A stretch of DNA of 64,000 nt from Micromonospora lupini (GCF_026342015.1 NZ_JAPENL010000001.1:3038001-3102000); one strand, 5' to 3'; shown: positions 8,113 through 17,004, counted from the stretch's first letter. Numbers and translations: made by a program. The notes: generated by a model from the sequence alone, not told the origin.

Positions 8113-9321
8113 TCAGACGGCCACCGCGGTCAGCGCCGGCTCCACGTCGGTCCAGGAGGATCCGACGTCCGCCGAACGGGTCACCGCGTCCAGCACGAGC
8201 TGGACCTGCAACGCGTCGGCGAAGGAGGGCGCCGGGTCGGTGCCGGTGGCGATCGCCTCGATGAGATCGCGCATCTGGTGAGTGAAGGAGTGCTCGTAGC
8301 CGATGATGTGGCCGGGCGGCCACCACGCCGACATGTACGGATGGTCGCTCTCGGTCACCAGGATCCGGCTGAAGCCCTGTTCCAGGGTGGGCCGGGTGGC
8401 GTCGTAGAACTCCAGCTCGTTGAGGCGCTCCAGGTCGAAGACCACGCTGCCCAGCGAGCCGTTGATCTCGACTCGCAGGGCGTTCTTGCGGCCCGTGGCG
8501 AAACGGCTCGCCTCGTACGTCGCCAGGGCGCCGCCGTCGAGCCGGGCCACGAAGATCGCGGCGTCGTCGACGGTGACCGGCCCGGTGGGCGCCGAGCCGC
8601 CGTCCACGGTGGCCGCCAGACCGCTCGACTCGGCCGGCAGCGGCCGCTCCTTCACGAACGTCTCGGTGATCGCGCTGACGCCGGTGATCCGCTGGCCGAC
8701 GACGAACTGCGTCAGGTCGATGATGTGCGCACCGATGTCACCGAGCGCGCCGGAGCCCGCCCTGTCCTTCTGCAAACGCCAGACCAGCGGGAACTGCGGA
8801 TCCACGATCCAGTCCTGCAGGTAGACCGCCCGGACGTGCCGGATCACTCCGAGCCGTCCTTCGGCGACCATCTGGCGCATCATCGTGACCGCGGGGACCC
8901 TGCGGTAGTTGAACCCGCACATCGACCGCACCCCGGCGGCGCGGGCGGTGTCCGCCGCGGCGGTCATCGCCCGCGCCTCCGCCACCGTGTTGGCAAGCGG
9001 CTTCTCGCACAGGACGTGCTTGCCGGCGGCCAGTGCGGCGAGGGCGATCTCGGCGTGACTGTCGCCGGGTGTGCAGACGTCGACCACGTCGATGTCGTCC
9101 CGGTTGATCAGGTCACGCCAGTCCGTCGTGTACGCGTCCCAGCCGAGCCGATCGGCGGCCTCGGCCACCTTCGGTGTGTCGCGGCCGCAGATCAGCGCCA
9201 TCCTGGCCCGTGCCGGCAGGTCGTACACGCGGTTCACGGTGCGCCACGCCTGTGAGTGCGCGGCGCCCATGAACGCGTAACCGACCATGCCGATCCGCAG
9301 TTCTCTGTCTGTCGTGGACAA
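8113..9321 (-). CDS. Gfo/Idh/MocA family oxidoreductase
   Basis: 402 residues. The N-terminal Rossmann fold starts LRIGMVGYAFMGAAHSQAW, followed by DVVDVCTPGDSHAEIALAAL and the family signature HVLCEKPLAN with the catalytic-region EKP. The C-terminal alpha/beta domain includes GDIGAHIIDLTQF with the usual conserved His. These enzymes oxidise or reduce sugars and inositols with NAD(P). It is the last gene of a sugar-importer operon and probably acts on the imported compound. The start is TTG with GGGGGGAGA upstream; the protein aligns well from there. Substrate specificity cannot be read from sequence. Confidence 0.88.
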   Translation of the reverse strand: MSTTDRELRIGMVGYAFMGAAHSQAWRTVNRVYDLPARARMALICGRDTPKVAEAADRLGWDAYTTDWRDLINRDDIDVVDVCTPGDSHAEIALAALAAGKHVLCEKPLANTVAEARAMTAAADTARAAGVRSMCGFNYRRVPAVTMMRQMVAEGRLGVIRHVRAVYLQDWIVDPQFPLVWRLQKDRAGSGALGDIGAHIIDLTQFVVGQRITGVSAITETFVKERPLPAESSGLAATVDGGSAPTGPVTVDDAAIFVARLDGGALATYEASRFATGRKNALRVEINGSLGSVVFDLERLNELEFYDATRPTLEQGFSRILVTESDHPYMSAWWPPGHIIGYEHSFTHQMRDLIEAIATGTDPAPSFADALQVQLVLDAVTRSADVGSSWTDVEPALTAVAV

Positions 9322-9341
9322 GGTGGGTCTCCCCCCGTGTG

Positions 9342-10394
9342 TCAGAACCCGAGCTTGAGGTAGTTGCTCGCGTTCTCCTTCGTGATCGTCTCCGAGGCGA
9401 GCACGATCTCCTTGGGCACCTGGAGTTCCACCAGGTCGGACATGCCCTTGCCCTGGCCGATGAGGCGGGCGAGCGAGATGGCCGAGGAGGCCATCGACGG
9501 GCTGTAGGTGACGGTGGCCTTCAGCACGGTGTTGTCCGCCTGGATGTCCTCCATCGCCTTCTTCGAGCCGGCGCCGCCGACCATGAAGAACTCCTTGCGG
9601 CCGGACTGGTTGATCGCGGCCATCACGCCGACGCCCTGGTCGTCGTCGTGGTTCCAGATCGCGTCGATCTTCGGGAGCGCCTGGAACAGTCCGGTCGCGG
9701 CCTGCTGGCCGGAGTCGACGGTGAACTCCGCCGGCCGCCGGTTCGCGACCTTGAAGCCGCTCGCGGCGAGCGTGTCGTTGAAGCCCTTCGTCCGCTCCTG
9801 GGTCAGCTCCAGGGCGTCGATGCCCGGGATCTCACCGATGACCGGGTTGCTGACGCCCTTGGCCTTGAGCTGGGCGATGATGTACGTCGCCGCGGCGACG
9901 CCCATGCCGTAGTTGTCGCCCTTGATCTGCAGGCGGTACGCCCGGGCGTCGGGGAAGGCCCGGTCCAGGTTGATCACCGGGATGCCTGCGGTCATGGCCT
10001 CCAGGCCGAACGCGTTCAGCTCCTTGCCGTCGTGCGGCAGCACCACGATGACGTCGGGCTTCTGCGACACCAGGGTGGACAGCGCCGCCCGCTGGGCCGC
10101 CGGGTCCGCGCCCGCCGCGACGGGCTTGAGCTCCACGTCGGAGAACGCGCTGGCCTGCGCCTTGGCGTTGTTGGTGATGGCGGCGATCCAGCCGTGGTCG
10201 TCGGCGGGGGCGGAGAAGCCGATGACCACCTTCTTGCCGGGCTCGTTGTTGACGCCTGTCGCCGCGGCCTTGGTCTGCGCGGTGGTGGGCGACGCCTCGT
10301 TGCTCGTGCAACCGGCCAGCAGTACGCCGGCGCCGACCGCGACCCCGCCGAAGAGCATTCGGCGGCGCGACAGGTCGGGACTGTGCTGGGTCAT
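9342..10394 (-). CDS. Sugar ABC transporter substrate-binding lipoprotein (RbsB type)
   Basis: 350 residues. The N-terminus has a twin-arginine-like SRRRMLFGG followed by a hydrophobic stretch and the lipobox LLAGC, so it is exported and lipid-anchored. The periplasmic-binding-protein-type-I core starts KVVIGFSAPADDHGWIAAI and includes VIVVLPHDGKELNAF and IPVINLDR. AGGAGG lies at ideal distance from the ATG. It lies 118 bases downstream of the permease in the same operon. The family binds monosaccharides such as ribose, xylose or inositol. Confidence 0.88.
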   Translation of the reverse strand: MTQHSPDLSRRRMLFGGVAVGAGVLLAGCTSNEASPTTAQTKAAATGVNNEPGKKVVIGFSAPADDHGWIAAITNNAKAQASAFSDVELKPVAAGADPAAQRAALSTLVSQKPDVIVVLPHDGKELNAFGLEAMTAGIPVINLDRAFPDARAYRLQIKGDNYGMGVAAATYIIAQLKAKGVSNPVIGEIPGIDALELTQERTKGFNDTLAASGFKVANRRPAEFTVDSGQQAATGLFQALPKIDAIWNHDDDQGVGVMAAINQSGRKEFFMVGGAGSKKAMEDIQADNTVLKATVTYSPSMASSAISLARLIGQGKGMSDLVELQVPKEIVLASETITKENASNYLKLGF

Positions 10395-10512
10395 GACGAC
10401 CTCCTGTGTTCGCAGGTGGTGGGATGAGTGAAGGGTGCGTGGTATCCGGTCACCGTCGATGCTCGGGTGACCCTGTGCTGGTGCGGCAAGGTGGTGCGGT
10501 TGCGGGAGTGGA

Positions 10513-11637
10513 TCAGCTGCTGGTGAGCCGGTTACGGCCCAGGAACTGGGTGATGCTGCGGAACTGCACCTGCTGGACCAGGACGGCCGCCACGATGATG
10601 CCGCCCTTGACCATGTTCTGGGCCTCGCTGGAGAGACCGTTGATGGCGAAGAGATTGGTGATCGTCGAGAAGATGATCACGCCGAGCAGGGAACCGATGA
10701 TCGTGCCCCGCCCGCCGCTGAGCAGCGTGCCACCGATGATCGCGGCGGCGATCGCGTCCAGCTCGTAGAGGTTTGCCGTCGCCGCCTGGGCCGAGTTGGC
10801 CTGGGCGGTGAGCATGATGGCGGCGATGCCGCAGCAGAGGCCGGACAGCGCGTACAGCAGCAGGGTGTGCCGCCGGACGTTGATGCCGGCCAGCCGGGCC
10901 GCCTCCGGGTTGCCTCCGACGGCGACCGTGCGCCGGCCGAAGGTGGTGCGGTTGAGCAGCACCCAACCTGCCGCGACCACGGCGGCGAGGATGTAGACCA
11001 GCAGCGGGATGCCGAGCAGCTTCTCGCTGGCGATGTTGTTGATGAAGGTGTTGTTGGAGAGCTGGGTCTGCTTGTTGGAGATCTCCGCCGCCAGACCGCG
11101 GGCGGCCACGAGCATCGCCAGGGTGGCGATGAAGGGCACCAGCCGGCCGTAGGAGATGAGGATTCCGTTGACCACGCCTACCGACACCCCGACGACCAGA
11201 GCGGTGAAGATCATGCCGCCGGCGCCGTAGCTCTGGGTGGCGACAGTGGTGGCCCAGACCGCGGAGAGCGCGAGGATCGCGCCGACCGAGAGGTCGATGC
11301 CGCCACCGATGATGACGAACGTCATCCCGACGGTGACCACGCCGACCACCGAGGCCAGCTTGAGGATGGTGAGGGTGTTGCCCCACACCCAGTCCGGGTT
11401 GGAGTAGAGGTCCCACCGGGTCATCGCCCCGATGATGACCAGGACCACAAGCACCCCGATGAGGCCGAGGTTACGGCGGGCTCCTTCGCCGCTGTCACCT
11501 CGCCACCACGAGAGCCGGTTACTGGTCTTCGCCGCCTCGCTGGCCGCCGCCGTCTCGGCGGGATCCACAGGCGGCGACTGCGCCGGCAGCTGCGGGCGCT
11601 CCGGGGTCGCCGTGGGGGTGGGAGTCGCGTCGCTCAT
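10513..11637 (-). CDS. Sugar ABC transporter permease (RbsC type)
   Basis: 374 residues with a Pro/Thr-rich cytosolic N-terminus and about ten membrane spans. Recognisable family blocks are TFVIIGGGIDLSVGAILALSA, GRLVPFIATLAMLVAARG, GRRTVAVGGNPEAARLAGI (the contact loop for the ATPase) and ELDAIAAAIIGGTLLSGGRG. The start overlaps the ATPase stop as ATGA. It forms the membrane channel of a CUT2-type monosaccharide importer. Confidence 0.92.
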   Translation of the reverse strand: MSDATPTPTATPERPQLPAQSPPVDPAETAAASEAAKTSNRLSWWRGDSGEGARRNLGLIGVLVVLVIIGAMTRWDLYSNPDWVWGNTLTILKLASVVGVVTVGMTFVIIGGGIDLSVGAILALSAVWATTVATQSYGAGGMIFTALVVGVSVGVVNGILISYGRLVPFIATLAMLVAARGLAAEISNKQTQLSNNTFINNIASEKLLGIPLLVYILAAVVAAGWVLLNRTTFGRRTVAVGGNPEAARLAGINVRRHTLLLYALSGLCCGIAAIMLTAQANSAQAATANLYELDAIAAAIIGGTLLSGGRGTIIGSLLGVIIFSTITNLFAINGLSSEAQNMVKGGIIVAAVLVQQVQFRSITQFLGRNRLTSS

Positions 11638-13271
11638 GCCGGTGCGCCTTCCATCAGGGACCCCGCCATCACGAGGTCGAGCACAGTGTTCTCGTCGAGT
11701 TCGCCGGCCGGGGCCTCGCGGACCACCCGGCCCTCCCGCATGACCAGCACCCGGTCGGCCAGTCCGAGCACCTCGGGCACCTCGCTGGAGACCAGCAGGA
11801 CCCCGACGCCCTGGACGGCCAGGTCCCGGATCACCTGGTACAGCTCGGCTCGGGCGCCGATGTCCACGCCTCGGGTCGGCTCGTCCAGGATCAGCAGTTT
11901 GGTGTCACCGAGGAGCCACCGCCCCACGACCACCTTCTGCTGGTTGCCGCCGGAGAGGGTGCGCACCGGGCGGCGGACGTCGCGCGGGCGCAGTTCGAGA
12001 TCGGCGGCGATCCGGTTCGCCTCGGCCTGCTCGGCCGCCACGTTCGTGAAGCCGAACCGGGCGTACCTGCTGAAGGTGGAGAGGGTGACGTTGCGGTAGA
12101 TCGGCTCACCGAGCAGCAGCGCCTGGCTCTTGCGCTCCTCCGGCGCCATGCCCATGCCCGCCCGGACCGCCGCGCCGACACCCGCGCGCAACGCCCGGCC
12201 GGCCATCCGGATGGTGCCCGCGTCGGCTCGGCGGGCGCCGTAGATGGTCTCCAGCAGCTCGGAGCGGCCGGACCCGACCAACCCGGCGATGCCGACGATC
12301 TCACCGGCCCGGACATCGAGCGACACGTCGGCGAACTCGCCCGCCCGGGTCAACCCCTCGACCTGGAGCAGCTCCGCGCCGGCCGGACCGGCCGCCGGGC
12401 GCTCCGGGAAGACGTACTCGATGCTGCGGCCGGTCATCCGGCTGACCAGGTCGCGGGTCGGGGTGTCGCGCGCCGGCAGGTTCGCCGCCGTGGTCCGGCC
12501 GTCCTTGAGTACGGTGACACGGTCGCCGATCTCGCGGATCTCCTCCAGGCGGTGGGAGATGTAGATGACGGCGATGCCCTGGGCGGTCAGCTCCCGGATG
12601 ATCCGGAACAGGTTGCCCACCTCGTCGTGCGCCAGCACCGCGCTCGGCTCGTCCATGATGATCAGTCGCGCCTCGTGCGACAGCGCCCGGGCCATGCTCA
12701 CGATCTGCTTGCCGGCCGCCGGCAGCGCGCGGACCATCCGCCTGGGGTGGATCTCGCCGTGGCCGAGCCGACCGAGGATCTGGCGAGTTCGTCGGACCAT
12801 TTGCCCGCGGCGGATGAAGCCCAGCCGGCGCGGCTCGTGGCCGAGGAACGCGTTCTCCCCCACCGACAGGTCGTTGACGAGGTCCAACTCCTGGTAGATG
12901 GTGGCGATGCCGGCGCGCATGGCGGCCTGCGGGTTGGCGAAGGTGGTCGGCTCGCCCCGCCACTCGACCTGGCCGGAATCCGGCTGGTGCACCCCCGCCA
13001 GCACCTTGATAAGCGTGGACTTGCCGGCGCCGTTCTGCCCGAGCAGGCAGTGCACCTCGCCGGCGCGCACCTCCAACTGCACCCCGTCCAGGGCGCGTAC
13101 GCCGGGGAAGGTCTTGACCACGTCGGTGAGGCGCAGGACCACCTCGCCCGCGACGGTGTCCGCGGGGGCCTCGACCAGCGACGCCCCGGCGACGGCGGCG
13201 TTCTCCTCGGGCTGGGCCACGGTCTCCTCCTCGCTCACGATGGGTTTGGCGCCTGACGACCGCAGGTTCAT
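11634..13271 (-). CDS. Sugar ABC transporter ATP-binding protein (RbsA type, two nucleotide-binding domains)
   Basis: 545 residues with two ABC domains in tandem. The first has Walker A LLGQNGAGKSTLIKVL and Walker B RLIIMDEPSAVL with a divergent signature. The second, as in RbsA proteins, has a degenerate Walker A (VGSGRSELLETI) but an intact signature LSGGNQQKVVVGRWL and LLILDEPTRGVDIGA. The first 45 residues are a poorly conserved Glu/Ala-rich extension; the start is retained because it overlaps the ROK stop (ATGA). Confidence 0.92.
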   Translation of the reverse strand: MNLRSSGAKPIVSEEETVAQPEENAAVAGASLVEAPADTVAGEVVLRLTDVVKTFPGVRALDGVQLEVRAGEVHCLLGQNGAGKSTLIKVLAGVHQPDSGQVEWRGEPTTFANPQAAMRAGIATIYQELDLVNDLSVGENAFLGHEPRRLGFIRRGQMVRRTRQILGRLGHGEIHPRRMVRALPAAGKQIVSMARALSHEARLIIMDEPSAVLAHDEVGNLFRIIRELTAQGIAVIYISHRLEEIREIGDRVTVLKDGRTTAANLPARDTPTRDLVSRMTGRSIEYVFPERPAAGPAGAELLQVEGLTRAGEFADVSLDVRAGEIVGIAGLVGSGRSELLETIYGARRADAGTIRMAGRALRAGVGAAVRAGMGMAPEERKSQALLLGEPIYRNVTLSTFSRYARFGFTNVAAEQAEANRIAADLELRPRDVRRPVRTLSGGNQQKVVVGRWLLGDTKLLILDEPTRGVDIGARAELYQVIRDLAVQGVGVLLVSSEVPEVLGLADRVLVMREGRVVREAPAGELDENTVLDLVMAGSLMEGAPA

Positions 13272-14446
13272 GAGGCCTCGCCGAAGGCGACGTCGCTGGC
13301 GAGCACGGCCGCGCCGGCGACGCCGGCCCGACCACCTAGCTCGGACAGCACGACGGGCAGGTTGCCGGTGGCCAGGGGCAGCGACCGGCGGTAGACCACG
13401 CTGCGGATCTCGGCGAGCAGGATGTGCCCGAGCTGGGCCAGCCCACCGCCGATCACGATCATCGACGGGTTGGTGAAGCTCACCAGACCGGCGAGGACTC
13501 CGCCGACCCGCCGTCCGCCGTCACGGATCAGCTGGATACAGGTCACGTCGCCCTCGACCGCCCCCTCGGCGACGTCCAGAGCGGTCACCACGCCGCGCAG
13601 GCCCATCCGCTCGGCCAGCGCCGGCGACGCTCCGCTGCGGGCGGCGACTGTGGCGTCCTTGGCGAGCGCGGCGCCACTGAACAACGCCTCCAGACATCCG
13701 ACGTTTCCGCAGGAGCACATAGGCCCGTGCGCGTCCACCTGGATGTGGCCGATGTCCCCGGCGCAGCCGTCGGTACCGCGGTAGACGTCGCCGGTCAGGT
13801 AGATGCCGCAGCCGATGCCGGTGCCGATCTTCACGAAGAGGAAGTCGTCCACCGAGTGGGCTACCCCGCCGTGCCGCTCGCCGATCGCCATGATGTTGAC
13901 GTCGTTGTCGACCACCGCCGGGCAGCCGTGCTCCCGACTGAGCAGCTCACGCACCGGGAACCGGTCCCAGCCGGGCATGATCGGAGGCGAGACTGGGACG
14001 CCGTCGCGGAAGCTGACCGGGCCGGGCACACCGATGCCCACCGCGTCCAACCGCTCGTACGCGCCGTCGACCCGGGCCTTGTGCAGCAACTCGTTGACCC
14101 GCTGCAGGGTCACCTTCGGTCCATTGCGGATGTCGGCCGGCTCGGCGTAGTGGGCCACCGGTTCGAGACGACCGTTGACCACCTCGACGTCCATCGAGCT
14201 GGCGCCCAGGTCGACGGCAGCGAAGCGCAGCTTCGGGTTCAGCTCGACAAGTGTGGAGCGACGACCACCCCGCGAGGCGGCGAGCCCGGCCTCGGCGACG
14301 TAACCCAGGGCGACCAGGCGATCCAGCTCGGCCAGCAGGCGCGGGCGGGGCATCTGGAGGCGGTCGCCCAGCTCGGCCCGGGACACGGCCCCCTCGTCGC
14401 GGAGCAACCGCAACAATCGGACGTGCAGGGGCTCGACGGTCCGCAC
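13268..14446 (-). CDS. ROK family transcriptional regulator
   Basis: 392 residues. A winged helix-turn-helix occupies the first 65 residues (LLRLLRDEGAVSRAELGDRL, then LVALGYVAEAGL), followed by a sugar-kinase-like ROK domain with VGIGVPGPVSF, VDNDVNIMAIGE, FLFVKIGTGIGCGIY and the zinc-binding CSCGNVGCLEAL. It likely represses or activates the downstream importer genes in response to the sugar or its phosphate. The GTG start has AGGTGA upstream. The roughly 230-base region upstream contains short inverted motifs (TGTGT-ccg-ACACA near 14510) that could be operators. Confidence 0.9.
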   Translation of the reverse strand: MRTVEPLHVRLLRLLRDEGAVSRAELGDRLQMPRPRLLAELDRLVALGYVAEAGLAASRGGRRSTLVELNPKLRFAAVDLGASSMDVEVVNGRLEPVAHYAEPADIRNGPKVTLQRVNELLHKARVDGAYERLDAVGIGVPGPVSFRDGVPVSPPIMPGWDRFPVRELLSREHGCPAVVDNDVNIMAIGERHGGVAHSVDDFLFVKIGTGIGCGIYLTGDVYRGTDGCAGDIGHIQVDAHGPMCSCGNVGCLEALFSGAALAKDATVAARSGASPALAERMGLRGVVTALDVAEGAVEGDVTCIQLIRDGGRRVGGVLAGLVSFTNPSMIVIGGGLAQLGHILLAEIRSVVYRRSLPLATGNLPVVLSELGGRAGVAGAAVLASDVAFGEAS

Positions 14447-14622
14447 CGGGAATTCACCTCTTCATCGAACTCGTTCACATCGACGCAACGCCGAGGTGTT
14501 GTGTCCGACACAGTAGGAGCGTTCCGCACCGCGTGTCCAGAGCTTCAACCGTTCCGGTGGCAACTTTTGTCCGTAAGAGCAAAAGCTAATAGTGGATCAA
14601 GAAAAGGGCCTGCGGAAACGAA

Positions 14623-14658
14623 CCGGGGGCGGGAGCGCCTTCGCGCTCCCGCCCCCGG
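14623..14658 (-). terminator. Strong hairpin terminator of the mau-like operon
   Basis: A perfect 16-bp GC-rich stem with a 4-base loop lies 20 bases beyond the stop of the last gene of the minus-strand cassette. It lacks a long T tract, as is common in actinomycetes. Confidence 0.85.
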
Positions 14659-14677
14659 CGGTGATGGACGATCGGAC

Positions 14678-14950
14678 CTACATCCGCCGCAGGTCCGCCG
14701 TCGCGTCCAGGGCACGGATCTGTACGGCGTTGCCGCTTTCGTACACCTCCACCGGCTCGGTGGTGAACTGACCGTGCTCCCCGGCGCTCAACCGCACCCG
14801 GGGATCCACCACGATCTGCTTCGGTGCGACGTGCATGGCGTACACCCCGTCGATCTGGCCGTCGGCGATGCTGGTGCCGACCATGACGGCCGTCCGACCG
14901 CGGGCGTCCTTGGTGATCGCCACCAGGCCGCGGTCCGTGGGAATGGTCAT
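14678..14950 (-). CDS. Small hypothetical protein of the mau-like cassette
   Basis: 90 residues, soluble, no signal peptide or cysteine. It reads as alternating short beta-like segments (GLVAITKDARGRTAVMVG, QIVVDPRVRLS, NAVQIRALD) and I do not recognise a family. The ATG has a GGAGG site five bases upstream, which supports it as real despite its size; a longer open frame upstream in this phase is not needed. It is the last gene before a strong terminator and so belongs to the same transcript as the MauE/MauD genes. Confidence 0.65.
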   Translation of the reverse strand: MTIPTDRGLVAITKDARGRTAVMVGTSIADGQIDGVYAMHVAPKQIVVDPRVRLSAGEHGQFTTEPVEVYESGNAVQIRALDATADLRRM

Positions 14951-14979
14951 GACTACCTCCTTCTGGCTTCTGTTCGTGA

Positions 14980-15372
14980 TCAGTCGTTCTGCACGCAGGG
15001 GTGCAGGGGTGAGTGCGCGGCGACAGGCGAACCGAACATGAGCTGCCGCCAGTCGCCGGTGAAGGTGAAGAAGCCGGCGGTGGTCCGCACGCCGAGGCGG
15101 TGCGGGGTGCGCGACCCGGAGATGTGCTCCGGCACCGACCCCATCCCGTAGACGCTCTCCAACGTCGGCCACACGGAGATGCTCAGCAGCGTCCGGGCGC
15201 CCCAGTCGACGAGCAACCGGCTGCCGATCAGCTCGGGCAACCGTCGCCGGACCGCCCGCTTGATCCGCAGGTGCAGCACCACCAACCGGAGCAGGACGAG
15301 CCGCGACGGGCACTCGAACCGGGTGATCACCACCTGTCCACCGGCCGGATCCGGCCGGAAGACCGGGGTCAC
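14980..15372 (-). CDS. Conserved hypothetical protein, possible DUF3291/monooxygenase-like fold
   Basis: 130 residues. The GTG start overlaps the stop of the preceding membrane-protein gene as GTGA. Visible features are VVITRFECPSRLVLLRLVV, LLVDWGARTLLSISVWPTLE and a C-terminal FFTFTGDWRQLMFG. The W-x-S-x-E/L type region loosely recalls ferredoxin-like DUF3291 or antibiotic-monooxygenase proteins, but this is weak. It contains one C-terminal and one internal Cys. Function within the cassette is unknown. Confidence 0.62.
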   Translation of the reverse strand: MTPVFRPDPAGGQVVITRFECPSRLVLLRLVVLHLRIKRAVRRRLPELIGSRLLVDWGARTLLSISVWPTLESVYGMGSVPEHISGSRTPHRLGVRTTAGFFTFTGDWRQLMFGSPVAAHSPLHPCVQND

Positions 15373-15956
15373 CCCCAGTTCAGCAGCGATGCCTGAGCCA
15401 CTGCCGCGACCAGCAGCGTCGCGCCGGACCACCGGCGGATGATCCTCTGCCAGTCCTGCCATCTCCGTCCCTTCTCCTCGTCGATCGGCGTCGTCGTCGG
15501 CTTACGGATGCTCAGCGCCACCATCGACAGCACCGCCAGGACGGCCACCACGATCAGCGTCGTCGGCAACGCCGCCGGACTCAGCAGCACCAGCGCGGCC
15601 AGCGCCACCCACAGGAACGAGGTGGTCTTCTGGGTGGTGAACAGCAGTGCCAGGTCGAAGCCCCACACCACTCCCAGCGAACCGGGTGGCAGCGTCCGGA
15701 CCAGCGACTGCGGCACCTGCCGCCACACGTGCGGAGTCCGTTGCCGCAGATCCGCCACGCCGAAGCCGAGCGCCACCACGATCACCAGTCCGACCCGTAC
15801 CGCCTCCGGCAGCACCGCGGTGACCCCGGTGGCGAGCAGGTAGAACGGGACCGCCAGGACCGCCGCGCCCAGGATCCCGCCGACCAGCAGGCCGAGCAGG
15901 AACCGGGTGCCACCCCACCTGTCGTCCCGCAACATCGGGCCGGCGACCCCGGCCAT
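15369..15956 (-). CDS. Polytopic membrane protein of the mau-like cassette
   Basis: 195 residues with about five or six hydrophobic spans: GLLVGGILGAAVLAVPFYLL, VRVGLVIVVALGFGVADL, SFLWVALAALVLLSP, TTLIVVAVLAVLSMVALSI and a C-terminal segment. A central loop reads GSLGVVWGFDLALLFTTQKT. No cysteine pair is present, so it is not itself a thiol oxidoreductase. I do not recognise the family. Its coupling (GTGA) to the next gene and its position between the Cys-rich peptide and the soluble proteins suggest a role in export, sensing or anchoring of the peptide. Confidence 0.7.
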   Translation of the reverse strand: MAGVAGPMLRDDRWGGTRFLLGLLVGGILGAAVLAVPFYLLATGVTAVLPEAVRVGLVIVVALGFGVADLRQRTPHVWRQVPQSLVRTLPPGSLGVVWGFDLALLFTTQKTTSFLWVALAALVLLSPAALPTTLIVVAVLAVLSMVALSIRKPTTTPIDEEKGRRWQDWQRIIRRWSGATLLVAAVAQASLLNWG

Positions 15957-15965
15957 GGAGACGCC

Positions 15966-16025
15966 TCAAGGGCTGTAGCCCTGCAGGATCGCCCCCAGCA
16001 GGGCGACGCCGATCCACACTTCCAT
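15966..16025 (-). CDS. Possible 19-residue hydrophobic peptide
   Basis: A complete ATG-to-TGA frame of 20 codons encodes a short hydrophobic peptide (EVWIGVALLGAILQGY core) that could form one membrane helix. It starts 11 bases after the stop of the Cys-rich peptide gene and ends 9 bases before the membrane-protein gene, fitting exactly into the operon gap. No strong ribosome-binding site is seen, so it may be translated by re-initiation or not at all. Confidence 0.35.
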   Translation of the reverse strand: MEVWIGVALLGAILQGYSP

Positions 16026-16036
16026 CGGTCAGGCCG

Positions 16037-16354
16037 TCAGCAGTTCGAGGTGCAGGTGCACTTGCCGGCGGAGGCGTTGTACGTCCCGTCGGCACGCTTC
16101 CGCTCGCAGCACTGGCAGCGGTAGATCGGCCCCACCGTGCCGAACGTGCAGGTCCACACGTAGTGGCTGGCGTTCAGGCAGGTCGTCATGCTGATGTTCG
16201 GTGGTACGTAGTCGAGGGTGCAGCAGTTCCAGTTGGCAGCCTGGGCCGGCGACCCCTTGGCGAAGACCGCGACGGCGGCGGCCAGTCCGCCGGCGCCGAT
16301 ACCGCGCAGTACGCCCCGTCGTTTGACCGAGGACTTGGGGACGGCAGTGGTCAT
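16037..16354 (-). CDS. Tat-exported 10-cysteine peptide resembling a mini methylamine dehydrogenase light chain
   Basis: 105 residues. Residues 1-40 form a twin-arginine-type signal (VKRRGVLRG followed by a hydrophobic Ala/Gly run and a likely AQA cleavage site). The mature part of about 66 residues contains ten cysteines and two tryptophans. The segment YRCQCCERK followed by GKCTCTSNC resembles the YRDCC...GRCPC region of the methylamine dehydrogenase beta subunit, which uses dense disulfides and two Trp to build the TTQ cofactor. The usual light chain is about twice as long and no heavy-chain gene is present. MauE and MauD, which are required for light-chain disulfide formation in known systems, are encoded immediately upstream. 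Confidence 0.75.
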   Translation of the reverse strand: MTTAVPKSSVKRRGVLRGIGAGGLAAAVAVFAKGSPAQAANWNCCTLDYVPPNISMTTCLNASHYVWTCTFGTVGPIYRCQCCERKRADGTYNASAGKCTCTSNC

Positions 16355-16423
16355 GACACCTCCTGTGTGAGATGGGCTGTCGGGTGCCGTGCCCGTCGCA
16401 CGTCACCCGGGGTCCTGGCGCGC

Positions 16424-16978
16424 TCACGCCTCCTGGGCGGAGTGGGCGGAGTGCAGGTGACCGGTCGCGGCGAGGGCGCTGTCGAGCGTCCAGAAGAGCA
16501 GCGCGGTCTCCAGCCGACCGTTGCGGAACAGCAGGGCCGCCGGGCTGGAGTCGACGTTGAACTCCCCGGTGCTCCACGCGCCGCCGTGGTCCAGGTACGG
16601 CTTGGCCCGCTCCAGCTCGTGCCGGCGGATGAAGTCCTCGCCACGCTCGCGGACACCGCAGGAGACCACCACGCCGAAGTCGACCCCACGGTCCAGGGCG
16701 TCGGGCACCTGGGCGGCGATCTGCTCGCAGCTCGCGCACGAGGAGCTGAGCACCAGCACCAGGGCGCGCTCACGGTCCCGCAGGTGCGCCAGCTCCGCCG
16801 GCCAGTTCAGCGACTCGGCGCCCAACCGGGCGTTCTCCAGGGGCTCGACCTGGGCCGTCGGCTCGTTGCTCTGCTCCGGCAATCGCGCCGCCAACTGGCC
16901 GAGCATCGCGAAAAACAGCACCATCGTTCCGGCGAGAACCAGCAGGACGAAAGCAAGGAACATGGTCATGGCGTTCAT
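16424..16978 (-). CDS. MauD-like membrane-anchored thioredoxin-fold protein
   Basis: 184 residues. One N-terminal membrane helix (residues 3-30) is followed by a thioredoxin-like domain with the redox motif SSSCASCEQ (C81, C84), VVVSCGVRERGEDF and the cis-Pro-type segment VDSSPAALLFRNG. MauD proteins act outside the membrane in disulfide formation or isomerisation for the methylamine dehydrogenase light chain. The ATG with a GAAGGG site is chosen although the frame is open further upstream within the MauE gene. It lies between MauE and the Cys-rich peptide. Confidence 0.82.
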   Translation of the reverse strand: MNAMTMFLAFVLLVLAGTMVLFFAMLGQLAARLPEQSNEPTAQVEPLENARLGAESLNWPAELAHLRDRERALVLVLSSSCASCEQIAAQVPDALDRGVDFGVVVSCGVRERGEDFIRRHELERAKPYLDHGGAWSTGEFNVDSSPAALLFRNGRLETALLFWTLDSALAATGHLHSAHSAQEA

Positions 16979-17004
16979 TACCCTTCGTGGTGGAGAAGCG
17001 CCCG

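Noticed and set aside
7696..9255. 519-residue plus-strand frame
   Set aside because: Mostly antisense to the Gfo/Idh gene; the non-overlapping first part has no motif and no credible start.
16037..16978. A complete methylamine dehydrogenase locus
   Set aside because: No heavy chain, amicyanin or MauG gene, and the light-chain-like peptide is too short.
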